The notes below the pieces were generated by a model that ran no database searches, was not told the origin of the DNA, and saw only the letters and a program-made list of their open reading frames with translations. Shown here piece by piece: positions 46,151 through 53,951 of a stretch of DNA of 53,951 nucleotides; positions within the stretch are counted from its first letter, which is position 1, and each line of letters opens with the position of its first letter. Both the position numbers and the translations under genes were made by a program. This DNA is from Streptococcus hillyeri (GTDB lineage Bacteria > Bacillota > Bacilli > Lactobacillales > Streptococcaceae): positions 1-53,951 of the forward strand of contig NZ_RCVM01000013.1 of the NCBI RefSeq assembly GCF_003686955.1, in the 5' to 3' direction.

Positions 46151-47167
46151 ATGAAAGCAGTAGTAGTAAATCAAGCAAGCACAGGTGTTGAAGTTGTTGA
46201 CCATGAACTTCCAAAAGTTGGTCATGGTGAAGCCCTAGTCAAGGTAGAGTATTGTGGTGTTTGTCACACAGACCTCCATGTGGCTCACGGTGATTTTGGT
46301 CAAGTACCAGGCCGCATTCTTGGTCACGAAGGTATCGGTATCGTGACAGAACTTGGTGAAGGGGTAACCTCTCTTCAAGTTGGTGACCGTGTCTCAATTG
46401 CTTGGTTCTTTGAAGGTTGTGGTCACTGTGAATATTGTACGACAGGTCGTGAAACACTTTGCCGTTCTGTAAAAAATGCTGGTTACTCAGTTGATGGTGG
46501 GATGAGTGAGTATGCTGTTGTGACAGCTGATTATGCGGTTAAAGTTCCAGAAGGACTTGATCCAGCGCAAGCTTCATCAATCACTTGTGCAGGTGTTACT
46601 ACTTACAAAGCTATCAAAGAAGCTGGTGCGGCACCAGGTCAATGGATTGCTATCTATGGTGCTGGTGGTCTTGGAAACCTAGCTGTTCAATATGCGAAAA
46701 AAGTTTTCAACGCCCGTGTTGTAGCAGTTGATATCAATCAAGACAAACTTGAACTAGCAAAAGAAGTAGGTGCTGATTTAATCGTTAACGGTAAAGAAGT
46801 TGAAGATGTTGCAGCTTATATTCAAGAAAAAACGGGTGGTTGCCATGGTGTTGTTGTAACAGCAGTTTCTAAAGTAGCCTTTAACCAAGCTGTTGATAGT
46901 GTCCGTGCTGGTGGTACGGTTGTTGCTGTTGGATTGCCATCAGAATACATGGAGTTGTCAATCGTGAAAACAGTTCTTGATGGTATCAAGGTTGTTGGAT
47001 CACTTGTGGGAACACGTAAAGATTTGGAAGAAGCTTTTGATTTTGGTGCGCAAGGTTTGGTGGTACCAGTAGTTGAAACTGTGCCAGTTGATAGTGCTCC
47101 TCAAGTTTTCCAAGAAATGGAAGAAGGTAAAATTCAAGGACGTAAAGTACTTGACTTCAGTAAATAA
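46151..47167 (+). CDS. adhP: Zinc-dependent alcohol dehydrogenase AdhP
   Basis: About 338 residues. A medium-chain, zinc-dependent enzyme: catalytic zinc ligands in CGVCHTDLH and GHEGIG, four structural-zinc Cys in [16 protein letters not shown], and the NAD fold at [15 protein letters not shown]. It reduces acetaldehyde to ethanol or works on other small alcohols. ATG 46151 follows GGAGG; TTG at 46139 precedes that site. It is a single gene with its own terminator, next to adhE and under similar control. Confidence 0.95.
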   Translation: MKAVVVNQASTGVEVVDHELPKVGHGEALVKVEYCGVCHTDLHVAHGDFGQVPGRILGHEGIGIVTELGEGVTSLQVGDRVSIAWFFEGCGHCEYCTTGRETLCRSVKNAGYSVDGGMSEYAVVTADYAVKVPEGLDPAQASSITCAGVTTYKAIKEAGAAPGQWIAIYGAGGLGNLAVQYAKKVFNARVVAVDINQDKLELAKEVGADLIVNGKEVEDVAAYIQEKTGGCHGVVVTAVSKVAFNQAVDSVRAGGTVVAVGLPSEYMELSIVKTVLDGIKVVGSLVGTRKDLEEAFDFGAQGLVVPVVETVPVDSAPQVFQEMEEGKIQGRKVLDFSK

Positions 47168-47190
47168 TTAGTATTAGAGTCATGCAAAAG

Positions 47191-47219
47191 AAGAGGTTGG
47201 GGTGCCAACCTCTTTGTTT
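47191..47219 (+). terminator. Terminator after adhP
   Basis: AAGAGGTTGG with CCAACCTCTT around GGTG, then T residues. In the remaining gap to thrC I see nothing but the promoter near 47486. Confidence 0.85.
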
Positions 47220-47485
47220 ATGGTTTTGAGTGCAGGATTTGACCGATGGAAAGTGATAAGATTTTCAAGATGCACGACAATCGCATGAAAGATTTTTAGC
47301 AAGAAAGCAAAGTTTTTTGTATTTCAATTTTCGGCTTTTTCAAAAATACGTTTTATTATTGAGCTGTTTTGCTATAGGAAAAGCATTGAGAGTATCTACT
47401 TTAAACTGTACTATAATTCGGAAATAACTGTTTCATGCGTTTGTCCTGTTCAAGATGGTCAGTTGTGTAAATTTTCTGAACATTG

Positions 47486-47494
47486 TGCTATAAT
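47486..47494 (+). promoter_or_regulatory. Extended -10 promoter of thrC
   Basis: TGCTATAAT, 34 bp before the start codon; the -35 is not clear. Confidence 0.6.
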
Positions 47495-47527
47495 AGATAA
47501 AAGATTATCAAAAAATGAGGATATCCC

Positions 47528-49015
47528 ATGACCCTAGTTTACCAATCAACTCGAGATGAAAAAAATACTGTCACAGCTAGTCAGGCTATTTTACAAGGTT
47601 TAGCAACAGATGGTGGTTTGTTTACCCCTGTGAATATGCCTAAGGTAGCTCTTGATTTTGAACAACTAAAAGAGGCGTCTTATCAAGAGGTTGCTAAAAT
47701 CGTTTTGTCAGCTTTCTTAGATGATTTCACGGAAGAAGAGCTTGACCACTGTATCACATCAGCCTACGATGACAAATTTGATACGCCAGCTATCGCTCCT
47801 ATTGTTAAATTAGGGAACCAGTACAACTTGGAACTTTTCCACGGCTCAACGATTGCCTTCAAGGATATGGCTCTGTCAATTCTCCCTTATTTATTGACGA
47901 CATCAGCTAAAAAACAAGGTGTTGACAATAAAATCGTTATTTTAACAGCGACGTCTGGAGATACTGGTAAGGCTGCTATGGCAGGCTTTGCTGATGTCCC
48001 TGGAACAGATATTATTGTCTTTTATCCAAAAGACGGCGTGTCAAAAATCCAAGAATTGCAGATGACCACACAGACAGGTGCCAATACGCATGTGGTTGCC
48101 ATTGATGGAAACTTTGATGATGCTCAGACCGATGTGAAACGCATGTTTAATGACGCTGATTTGCGTGAAAAACTCTTAGCTAACAAGGCGCAATTTTCAT
48201 CAGCTAACTCAATGAACGTTGGTCGCTTGGTACCTCAAGTCGTTTATTATGTTTATGCTTATGCACAAATGGTTAAGGCGGGGCATATTTCTAACGGCGA
48301 TAAGATTAACATTACGGTGCCAACTGGTAACTTTGGGAATATCTTAGCGGCCTACTATGCGCGTGAAATCGGTGTCCCAGTTGGGAAACTCATCTGTGCC
48401 TCAAATGAAAACAAGGTTCTAACAGACTTCTTTGCAACAGGGACTTACGACAAAAAACGTGACTTTAAAGTGACAACAAGTCCGTCAATGGATATTTTGG
48501 TATCGTCAAACTTAGAGCGCCTCATTTTCCATTTGGTGGGCAATAGCGCAGCGAAAACTAAGGCTTTAATGGAAAGTTTGACGACAGCAGGAGAATACAC
48601 GCTCTTGGATGTTGATCAGTCTATTCTTGACCTCTTTGCAGCAGGTTATGCGACTGAAGAAGAGACAGTTGCTGAGATTAAACGTGTGTATGAAGAAAGT
48701 AAGTACATCGAAGATCCTCATACAGCCGTAGCATCTGCAGTATATCAAGCTTATGTTGCCAAAACAGGAGATAAAACGCCAACTGTTATTGCGTCAACGG
48801 CTAGCCCATATAAATTCCCACGTGTGGCTGTTGAGGCTGTGACAGGGGAAGATTCAGGTGATGATTTCACAGCGGTTCAAGAATTACATGACCTATCTAC
48901 TGTTGCTATTCCTTCAGCGGTAAATGGTCTTGAAACAGCTGACGTTCGTCACAAAACAGTCGTTGCGACAGCAGACATGCAAAAAGCTGTGGAAAGCTAT
49001 CTAGGCTTGGTGTAG
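47528..49015 (+). CDS. thrC: Threonine synthase
   Basis: Converts O-phosphohomoserine to threonine with PLP. About 495 residues of the long type: N-terminal LATDGGLFTP, the PLP lysine in HGSTIAFKDMALSILP, TATSGDTGKAA for phosphate, and SSANSMNVGRLVPQ. The start ATG 47528 follows ATGAGGATA. The next gene starts 3 bp after the stop, so the response regulator may be read from the thrC promoter. Confidence 0.96.
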   Translation: MTLVYQSTRDEKNTVTASQAILQGLATDGGLFTPVNMPKVALDFEQLKEASYQEVAKIVLSAFLDDFTEEELDHCITSAYDDKFDTPAIAPIVKLGNQYNLELFHGSTIAFKDMALSILPYLLTTSAKKQGVDNKIVILTATSGDTGKAAMAGFADVPGTDIIVFYPKDGVSKIQELQMTTQTGANTHVVAIDGNFDDAQTDVKRMFNDADLREKLLANKAQFSSANSMNVGRLVPQVVYYVYAYAQMVKAGHISNGDKINITVPTGNFGNILAAYYAREIGVPVGKLICASNENKVLTDFFATGTYDKKRDFKVTTSPSMDILVSSNLERLIFHLVGNSAAKTKALMESLTTAGEYTLLDVDQSILDLFAAGYATEEETVAEIKRVYEESKYIEDPHTAVASAVYQAYVAKTGDKTPTVIASTASPYKFPRVAVEAVTGEDSGDDFTAVQELHDLSTVAIPSAVNGLETADVRHKTVVATADMQKAVESYLGLV

Positions 49016-49018
49016 AGC

Positions 49019-49771
49019 ATGTTAAATATCTTTATTCTTGAAGATAATCTACAACAACAGTTTCGTTTGGAAAAAATTGTAGCGGGAATTTTAACGAATA
49101 GAGGTATCAAGGCAAGACATCTGAATGTTTTTGAAAAACCTAGTCAGCTATTAGACAGTATTTCTGAAAAGGGTAGTCATCAACTCTTTTTGCTAGATAT
49201 TGAAATTAAGGATGAGTTACGCAAAGGACTTGATTTGGCTAAAGAAATTAGAGCCTTGGATCCGTTAGCACATATTGTATTTGTGACGACTCATTCTGAA
49301 TTTCTAACCTTGACCTATCGCTATAAGGTGTCAGCCTTGGATTTTATTGATAAGGGGCAAAATGATGCAGAGCTGACCGAATGTTTGGAAGAGGTTGTTT
49401 CATACGTTCTTGAGCAGTTAACAGGGGTTCCTCAGGAGGATATTTTTCTATTCAAAACAGCTTACGCTCATATTCAGGTACCCTTTCGTGATATTTTTTA
49501 TTTTGAGACCTCGGAAAAATCCCATAAAATCAATCTTCGGACAAAGACAGAGCGTTTAGAATTTTATGGAAAACTGTCAGATATCATCGCCTTAGATAAA
49601 CGACTTTATCAGAGCCATCGCTCCTATGTGGTCAACCCAGAAAATATTTTAGCGTTGAACTATAAGGACAATGTAGCCGTCTTTCCAGATAAGGAGACCT
49701 GTCTGGTGTCACGTCTCAAGATGAAGGGGCTGAAACAGCGCATTTTAGAAAGCAGTACTAAGAAAGGTTGA
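49019..49771 (+). CDS. LytTR-type response regulator (ComE/BlpR/FasA class)
   Basis: A 250-residue regulator: receiver domain at about 1-125 (FILEDN acidic pocket, phospho-Asp in LFLLDIEIKD, conserved Lys in DFIDKGQ) and a LytTR DNA-binding domain at about 140-245 (KTAYAHIQVPFRDIFYFETSEKSHKI and LYQSHRSYVVNPENI). Such regulators drive peptide-pheromone circuits for competence and bacteriocins, or virulence genes. Its likely partner kinase is at 50910, past a MITE insertion, and a matching direct-repeat site lies at 50054. Start 49019 has only a weak ribosome binding site and probably depends on thrC translation. Confidence 0.9.
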   Translation: MLNIFILEDNLQQQFRLEKIVAGILTNRGIKARHLNVFEKPSQLLDSISEKGSHQLFLLDIEIKDELRKGLDLAKEIRALDPLAHIVFVTTHSEFLTLTYRYKVSALDFIDKGQNDAELTECLEEVVSYVLEQLTGVPQEDIFLFKTAYAHIQVPFRDIFYFETSEKSHKINLRTKTERLEFYGKLSDIIALDKRLYQSHRSYVVNPENILALNYKDNVAVFPDKETCLVSRLKMKGLKQRILESSTKKG

Positions 49772-49793
49772 GAAGCATACTCTCAGCCTTTTA
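49764..49793 (+). terminator. Terminator after the response regulator
   Basis: AAGGTTGAGA with TCTCAGCCTT around AGCATAC, then TT. It separates the regulator from the kinase operon. Confidence 0.75.
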
Positions 49794-49805
49794 GTTATCT
49801 GTTAA

Positions 49806-50046
49806 TACTTAACAAAAATCAAAAATTACTTTTTGTTTCTTTCTTAAAAGTGCGGACGCAAGCAACCTCCTACGGAGTTTCATTGCTATTTTTTGAGCCT
49901 AGGTCTCAAAAAATCCGTTCATATCGAGGGTAAACTCTCGATATGAATACCACTATATCGAAAGAAACATTTTAGCCTCACTTCGTTTGGTAGTCCATCA
50001 AAAGTATTAGAGGTTCTAAAATGCTAATTTTGATTTTGGATGAGTA
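49806..50046. repeat. MITE-like element, copy 4
   Basis: 241 bp flanked by TAA duplications (49803-49805 and 50047-50049), the shortest copy. Ends TACTTAACAAAAATCAAAAA and the inverted TTTTGATTTTGGATGAGTA. The first hairpin of copies 2 and 3 is deleted; the second is ATTTTTTGAG/CTCAAAAAAT (49888-49914) and the third TTCATATCGAG-GGTAAAC-TCTCGATATGAA-like at 49918-49947. It stops 7 bp before the response-regulator site. Confidence 0.75.
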
Positions 50047-50053
50047 TAAATCA

Positions 50054-50121
50054 ACCATTCAGGGTGAAAAAAAGACCGTTTAGGGAAAGGTAGCCAGTCA
50101 AGAACTGGTTTTTGTTATACT
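50054..50121 (+). promoter_or_regulatory. ComE/BlpR-type direct repeat and promoter
   Basis: ACCATTCAG (50054-50062), exactly 12 bp, ACCGTTTAG (50075-50083). This matches the 9-bp repeats spaced by 12 bp that LytTR regulators of the BlpR/ComE class bind. A -10, TATACT at 50116-50121, lies 32 bp further on. Confidence 0.75.
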
Positions 50122-50150
50122 TGGACCATAAAGTTTAGGAGGTAAATAAT

Positions 50151-50675
50151 ATGAAAAAAGAATACCAATCAAAGATCTATTATCGTTTTTTGAAATGGTT
50201 CTACGGGATTGAAGGAGATTTTACGACTGACCATGAGCTAGAGATTCAGAAATTGTCATCAGAAGTTTATCCTTTTATGATAACAGTCTTAATCGGAGGT
50301 TTCTTATTATCTATGCTATTTTATACTGACTTAACCAGTTGGGCATATCTGATAGCTGTTGGGTATCCGTTAGCCTATCAAGCGACTACTGCCCGAAAAT
50401 TAGGTTGGGACAAGCTTACAGTAGTTCCTTCTCAGCTGAAAGAGGCTCGTCGTAAAATGTTTCGTAAAACACTGAGAATGGCCCTGTTTTATGTTATTGT
50501 TCTCCTTTTAACAACTGTTTGGCTCTGGCAATCAGGGATTCCACAAGAAGCTGGAACCACTTTTGAGGTTTATTGGAAAATCGCTGTGCCGGGCGTTATG
50601 GTGCTGTACACACCGATTATATTTATGATAGCCTTCTTCAGTAATCGTCGAAAAATTAAAGTAATCAAAGAATAG
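50151..50675 (+). CDS. DUF3278-like membrane protein
   Basis: A 174-residue protein with four hydrophobic segments (FMITVLIGGFLLSMLFY, WAYLIAVGYPLAYQA, MALFYVIVLLLTTVWLW, VMVLYTPIIFMIAFF) and a soluble start (KIYYRFLKWFYGIEGDF). It resembles the DUF3278 proteins encoded next to bacteriocin or quorum-sensing kinases in streptococci. Strong ribosome binding site GGAGG. First gene behind the LytTR-type direct repeat, followed by a small membrane protein and the kinase. Role unknown. Confidence 0.7.
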   Translation: MKKEYQSKIYYRFLKWFYGIEGDFTTDHELEIQKLSSEVYPFMITVLIGGFLLSMLFYTDLTSWAYLIAVGYPLAYQATTARKLGWDKLTVVPSQLKEARRKMFRKTLRMALFYVIVLLLTTVWLWQSGIPQEAGTTFEVYWKIAVPGVMVLYTPIIFMIAFFSNRRKIKVIKE

Positions 50676-50680
50676 GAAAA

Positions 50681-50878
50681 ATGGATATGTTACAATTAAT
50701 AAGAAGAATTGATAAACAAATTGAAGTTAGCTTTAATCACCTACCTTGGTTTTTACGTTATACCGTTGGGATTTTGTTTTTCTTAGCTATCATGTGGTTT
50801 ATATCAGAATGGTGGCCAAAAATTTATGAAGTTGGCAATGAGTTTGGCAGAGAACTTTATCGCTATTTTCATAAATAG
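50681..50878 (+). CDS. Small membrane protein of the kinase operon
   Basis: A 65-residue protein with one membrane segment (about residues 28-46, YTVGILFFLAIMWFISEWW) and charged ends. It starts 5 bp after the preceding gene and lies 31 bp before the kinase. No family is recognised and no double-Gly leader is present, so it is probably not the pheromone. Confidence 0.65.
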   Translation: MDMLQLIRRIDKQIEVSFNHLPWFLRYTVGILFFLAIMWFISEWWPKIYEVGNEFGRELYRYFHK

Positions 50879-50909
50879 GGTGGTGGGTGACTAATAGCAA
50901 AGGAGACAT

Positions 50910-52250
50910 ATGGACATTGTTTTACACCTCTTACTTATTGCCATGCAGATTATTGGTTTGAACTACCTGCTAAAAGCAATTAGTGGGATTACAATAACCT
51001 GGCAACAGAGCATCTTTCTAGTTCCTATCTGGTATATTTTTGACGATTTTGCCCTGTTACTTGTTTTTGGTTACTGCTGGCTCTTGGTTCGCCAAAAGCT
51101 CCCTTTTGAAACAAAGACACGGCGATTCTTCTATGCTGCCACTCCTTACACGATGATTTGTCTCTTTCAGATTAGCCTAGAGGTTTATTTCAAAATGCTT
51201 TTCGGAGAAGCAATAGTTAATTCCTATAAGGATTGGTTTGCGCTATTGAGCTACGTGTTGGTCTTTGCGTTATTCAAAGGATTAACGAAATGGTTGAATA
51301 TTGATTATGCCTTGATTAGGCGTTACACCTCGCAAGCCTTATTAGACAAGCTATTAGTACCGATTAATATATTGACGGTATTTTACTGGTCTTCGACAGT
51401 TATTAGCCTATTTGTGCTAGGCATGATACAAGGCATGGTTGAAGCAGGTCTCACACTATCAGTAACGATTTCAGAGCAATTGGCTTTTCACATTGCAGAG
51501 CAGATAGCAGTGATTTGTTGTGTGATGTATATCGCAGCGATGCTGTCACTGAGTTATCGCATCCGTATCAACCAAGAAAAAGAATCGCGTGACCGTTATG
51601 AACACCAGTTGCGTTCCTTATCAGATTATAGTCGGCATATTGAACAGTTGTATCAAGAAATTCGTAGTTTTAGACATGACTATGTGACGATTTTAAGTAG
51701 CCTATCCAGTGCTATTGAGGATAAGGATATGGAAATGGTTGAGTCTATTTATACCAGTGTCTTGGCGGATACAGGGAAGTCTTTCTACCAAGAAAAATAT
51801 GAAATTGGCAACCTTTCACGCATAGCTAATACCGCTATTAAAAGTGTGATTTCTGCTAAATTAAGAGAAGCCCAGTATGAAGGCATTGCTGTAACGGTAG
51901 AAGTAGAAGAGATGATTGATGAACCACCAATGGATTTATTAGATTACATTACGTTGTTATCGGTATTCCTAGAAAATGCGATTGAAGCAGCTAAAGTGAG
52001 TGACTCTCCTGAGTTGATACTGGCCTATTTTATGGAGAACGGTACCTATCATCTCATTATTGAAAATAGCACAGCAGAGGAAAAAATTTCCATTACTAAG
52101 GTGTTTGATAAAGGTTATTCGACCAAAGGAGAAAATCGAGGGCTAGGTTTATTTAAAGTAAGAGGCATTTTGGATAGGTATCCTCAAATATCATTGAACA
52201 CAAAGAGTGATGCTTACCGTTTCAAACAACGTTTGGAGGTGAATTCCTAA
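50910..52250 (+). CDS. GHKL-type sensor histidine kinase (ComD/BlpH/FasB class)
   Basis: About 446 residues: six or seven N-terminal membrane segments (to about residue 215), a coiled linker (RINQEKESRDRYEHQL), the phospho-acceptor His in EIRSFRHDYVTIL near residue 254, the N box LSVFLENAIEAA and the G box KGENRGLGLFKVRGIL. This is the class 10 kinase type that senses secreted peptides and pairs with LytTR regulators. Ribosome binding site AAAGGAG. The nearby regulator at 49019 is the obvious partner; gene order regulator-MITE-operon-kinase is unusual. No double-Gly peptide precursor was found nearby. Confidence 0.92.
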   Translation: MDIVLHLLLIAMQIIGLNYLLKAISGITITWQQSIFLVPIWYIFDDFALLLVFGYCWLLVRQKLPFETKTRRFFYAATPYTMICLFQISLEVYFKMLFGEAIVNSYKDWFALLSYVLVFALFKGLTKWLNIDYALIRRYTSQALLDKLLVPINILTVFYWSSTVISLFVLGMIQGMVEAGLTLSVTISEQLAFHIAEQIAVICCVMYIAAMLSLSYRIRINQEKESRDRYEHQLRSLSDYSRHIEQLYQEIRSFRHDYVTILSSLSSAIEDKDMEMVESIYTSVLADTGKSFYQEKYEIGNLSRIANTAIKSVISAKLREAQYEGIAVTVEVEEMIDEPPMDLLDYITLLSVFLENAIEAAKVSDSPELILAYFMENGTYHLIIENSTAEEKISITKVFDKGYSTKGENRGLGLFKVRGILDRYPQISLNTKSDAYRFKQRLEVNS

Positions 52251-52281
52251 ACACTGAGAGTTGCTTTCTCAGTGTTTTTTT
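52250..52281 (+). terminator. Terminator after the kinase
   Basis: ACACTGAGA with TCTCAGTGT around GTTGCTT, then TTTTTT. The -10 of the next gene (TATAAT, 52285-52290) begins 4 bp later. Confidence 0.9.
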
Positions 52282-52296
52282 CTATATAATAGAAGA

Positions 52297-53577
52297 ATGT
52301 TCAAGTATTCCAAAAAAATCCTCTCCATTGCTTTACCAGCGATGGCGGAAAATATTCTCCAAACCCTTATGGGAGTTGTTGATAGTTATTTAATAGCTCA
52401 GCTTGGTCTTATTGCTATCTCGGGGGTATCGGTAGCTACCAATTTACTAGCAATTTACCAAGCCCTTTTTATCGCATTAGGAACAGCGATCTCAAGTCTG
52501 ATTGCCCGTAATAGAAGAGATTCTAAAAAACTACTTTTCTATCAAAGGCAGGCAGTTATATTGACCGTTTTGCTTAGCGGTTTTCTTGGTATCTTAGCTA
52601 TATTTGGAAGTCATTTTATCTGGCCGTTATTAGGTGTCAAGGGAGAGGTTCTTTTAGCTGCGAATCGGTATTTTGCTATTGTTGGGGGTGGGGCAATTAG
52701 TTTAGGTTTGCTGACTAGTCTTGGAGCTATCCTGCGTTCTCAAGGAAATCCCAGAATACCGATGTATGTTAGCTTGACAACGAATATTTTAAATGCTCTT
52801 TTATCAGCTTTATCGGTATTTGTTTGGGATTTTGGAATTACTGGTGTTGCACTAGCGACGGTTCTATCGCGTTTTATAGGGATTATAATTATCACTAAAC
52901 AGCTTCCAACTCTCTGGTCTGCTCAGCCTTGGTCTTGGGGAATCAATAGAGAATTACTGAGCTTAAGCCTACCAGCGGCAGGGGAGCGCTTGATGATGAG
53001 GGCAGGAGATATTGTCGTTCTTTCGATTATTATCCCCTTAGGAACGATAGTAGTATCTGGAAATGCAATTGGAGAAACCCTTACTCAGTTTAACTATCTA
53101 CCAGGTGTTTCGATTGCAACAGCTGTTGTTATTTTGATAGGAACATTATCTGACGCAGATAGAAAACAATTGATAAGGACATCCTATGTCCTAGCTTTGA
53201 TCCTTATGCTGTTGGTAAGTGGTTTAGTCCTAGTGTTTGGGCCAACTCTTATTGCATTTTTTACGGAAAATAGCAGTGCCTCAGAAACCAGTGAGTTAGT
53301 ATTACTAGCGTCGTTTCTAGGAACAACGGCTACTGCAGGGACTTTAGTCTATACAGCAGTCTGGCAAGGAGTAGGAAATGCCAAACTCCCATTCTATGCC
53401 ACAACTATAGGAATGTGGTGTGTCAGAGTCTTATTTGCCTATCTAATCGTTATTGTACTACATCAGGGATTTGTGGGTATCTGGATAGCAACGATTTTGG
53501 ACAATCTCTTTAGATGGCTAGTATTAAGTTATATCTATAGAAGACAGGGATATCAAAACGAACACTCGAAAAATTGA
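52297..53577 (+). CDS. MATE-family multidrug/cation efflux protein
   Basis: About 426 residues with twelve membrane segments and the MATE pattern ILSIALPAMAENILQTLMGVVDSYLIAQLG at the start, then LFIALGTAISSLIAR and a repeat in the second half (GERLMMRAGD...). It exports drugs or metabolites in exchange for sodium or protons. The ATG at 52297 lies 7 bp after the TATAAT and lacks a ribosome binding site, so the mRNA may be leaderless; a TTG at 52261 would overlap the upstream terminator. A perfect CGAAAATTTTCG palindrome follows at 53620. Confidence 0.9.
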   Translation: MFKYSKKILSIALPAMAENILQTLMGVVDSYLIAQLGLIAISGVSVATNLLAIYQALFIALGTAISSLIARNRRDSKKLLFYQRQAVILTVLLSGFLGILAIFGSHFIWPLLGVKGEVLLAANRYFAIVGGGAISLGLLTSLGAILRSQGNPRIPMYVSLTTNILNALLSALSVFVWDFGITGVALATVLSRFIGIIIITKQLPTLWSAQPWSWGINRELLSLSLPAAGERLMMRAGDIVVLSIIIPLGTIVVSGNAIGETLTQFNYLPGVSIATAVVILIGTLSDADRKQLIRTSYVLALILMLLVSGLVLVFGPTLIAFFTENSSASETSELVLLASFLGTTATAGTLVYTAVWQGVGNAKLPFYATTIGMWCVRVLFAYLIVIVLHQGFVGIWIATILDNLFRWLVLSYIYRRQGYQNEHSKN

Positions 53578-53716
53578 TTAAAACGATGAGTTCAGTTTAA
53601 TACATTTGAACAAATCACACGAAAATTTTCGAAGATAATTCTGACTTTTTAAGAGAAGTGAGAGCAAGGTTAAAAAATGGAAAGTTCTAAAATGAAGTTA
53701 GCCACCTAAGGGTATC

Positions 53717-53781
53717 AAAAAACATCTCAGAGAGATATAATTGTAATCACCACAACAACAATTAGAAAGATTCTGAGATGC
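53717..53781 (-). ncRNA. Candidate small RNA on the minus strand
   Basis: On the minus strand a TATAAT (53793-53788) is followed after about 7 nt by a 65-nt segment that folds into one long hairpin: CATCTCAGA/TCTGAGATG outside and AATTGT/ACAATT inside (7 bp with the adjacent A-T pair), ending in six T. That is a promoter, a self-folding RNA and a terminator in a 373-bp gap without other genes. The -35 (TGTCAA) is poor. No family is recognised. Confidence 0.5.
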
Positions 53782-53918
53782 AAAACTATTATACACCAAA
53801 AAGTAAACATTTGACACTAACTGACACGACAAACGCATGAAGAAAATATGGCTTACAGAAAAGACTTTCATGGATGAATTCAAAATCCTTCGCTATAATA
53901 AAAGTGGAGGATTTTGTT

Positions 53919-53951
53919 ATGGAAGACCTTTTAAATTTCTTGATTACTGTT
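53919..53951 (+). CDS. Start of a gene cut by the window end
   Basis: TATAAT (53894-53899), GGAGG (53906-53910) and ATG 53919 with an open frame to the edge. Only eleven residues are visible (MEDLLNFLITV), too few to identify it. Confidence 0.6.
   Translation, partial: MEDLLNFLITV

Noticed and set aside
53698..53883. A 61-codon minus-strand ORF at the right edge
   Set aside because: It runs through the promoter and hairpin of the small-RNA candidate and has no ribosome binding site. Coding is unlikely.

Overview
The window looks like a low-GC streptococcal chromosome near the replication origin. It opens with tRNA genes and then mreC-mreD-pcsB-prs, an order typical of Streptococcus, and later shows purB-comR-comS-ruvB with a competence pheromone of the double-tryptophan (WW) type. 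The purine gene order resembles S. mutans and the S. bovis/equinus group. The V-type ATPase operon and the absence of acpP after plsX make a bovis/equinus-group species my best guess, but I cannot name the species from sequence alone.

Layout. 1-308: the 3' part of a tRNA-Leu gene, then tRNA-Thr, tRNA-Ile and tRNA-Ser. 373-7634: cell shape and wall genes (mreC, mreD, pcsB with a WalR-type box), prs, an aromatic aminotransferase, recO and plsX. 7657-26983: a long purine biosynthesis region (purC, purL, purF, purM, purN, purH, purD, purE, purK, purB) preceded by a perfect PurBox and a well-placed promoter. It is interrupted by accessory DNA: two small uncharacterised genes coupled to pur genes, a frameshifted membrane-protein gene, a RelBE-type toxin-antitoxin pair, an oxidoreductase, two candidate CiaR-dependent small RNAs, a three-way-junction intergenic element, and an AT-rich ATPase plus DUF4435 pair that resembles the PARIS anti-phage system. 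27172-28572: the ComRS competence switch with its ComR box and a small ORF downstream of comS. 28839-33275: ruvB, a flavin oxidoreductase that seems to lack an internal segment, and a PadR-controlled membrane-protein cluster whose first gene is split by a -1 frame change at a slippery heptamer. 33909-42786: the complete ntpFIKECGABD operon for a V-type ATPase whose c subunit keeps the sodium-binding residues, then a Nudix hydrolase. 43102-47167: adhE and adhP, both with Rex boxes; adhP also has a perfect cre site. 47528-52250: thrC, a LytTR response regulator and, past a mobile-element insertion, an operon ending in a GHKL histidine kinase behind a ComE/BlpR-type direct repeat. 52297-53951: a MATE transporter, a candidate small RNA on the minus strand and the start of one more gene.

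Recurring structure. Four copies of a MITE-like element (near 3109, 29983, 33350 and 49806) share terminal inverted repeats; three have exact 3-bp target duplications. Internal hairpins are preserved between copies by paired base changes. One copy sits between the response regulator and its apparent partner kinase operon, directly next to the regulator's predicted binding site.

Most promising for follow-up: the PARIS-like pair inside the purine operon, the ComS pheromone with its unstudied downstream ORF, the structured MITE family, the paired csRNA candidates, and the split quorum-sensing locus.
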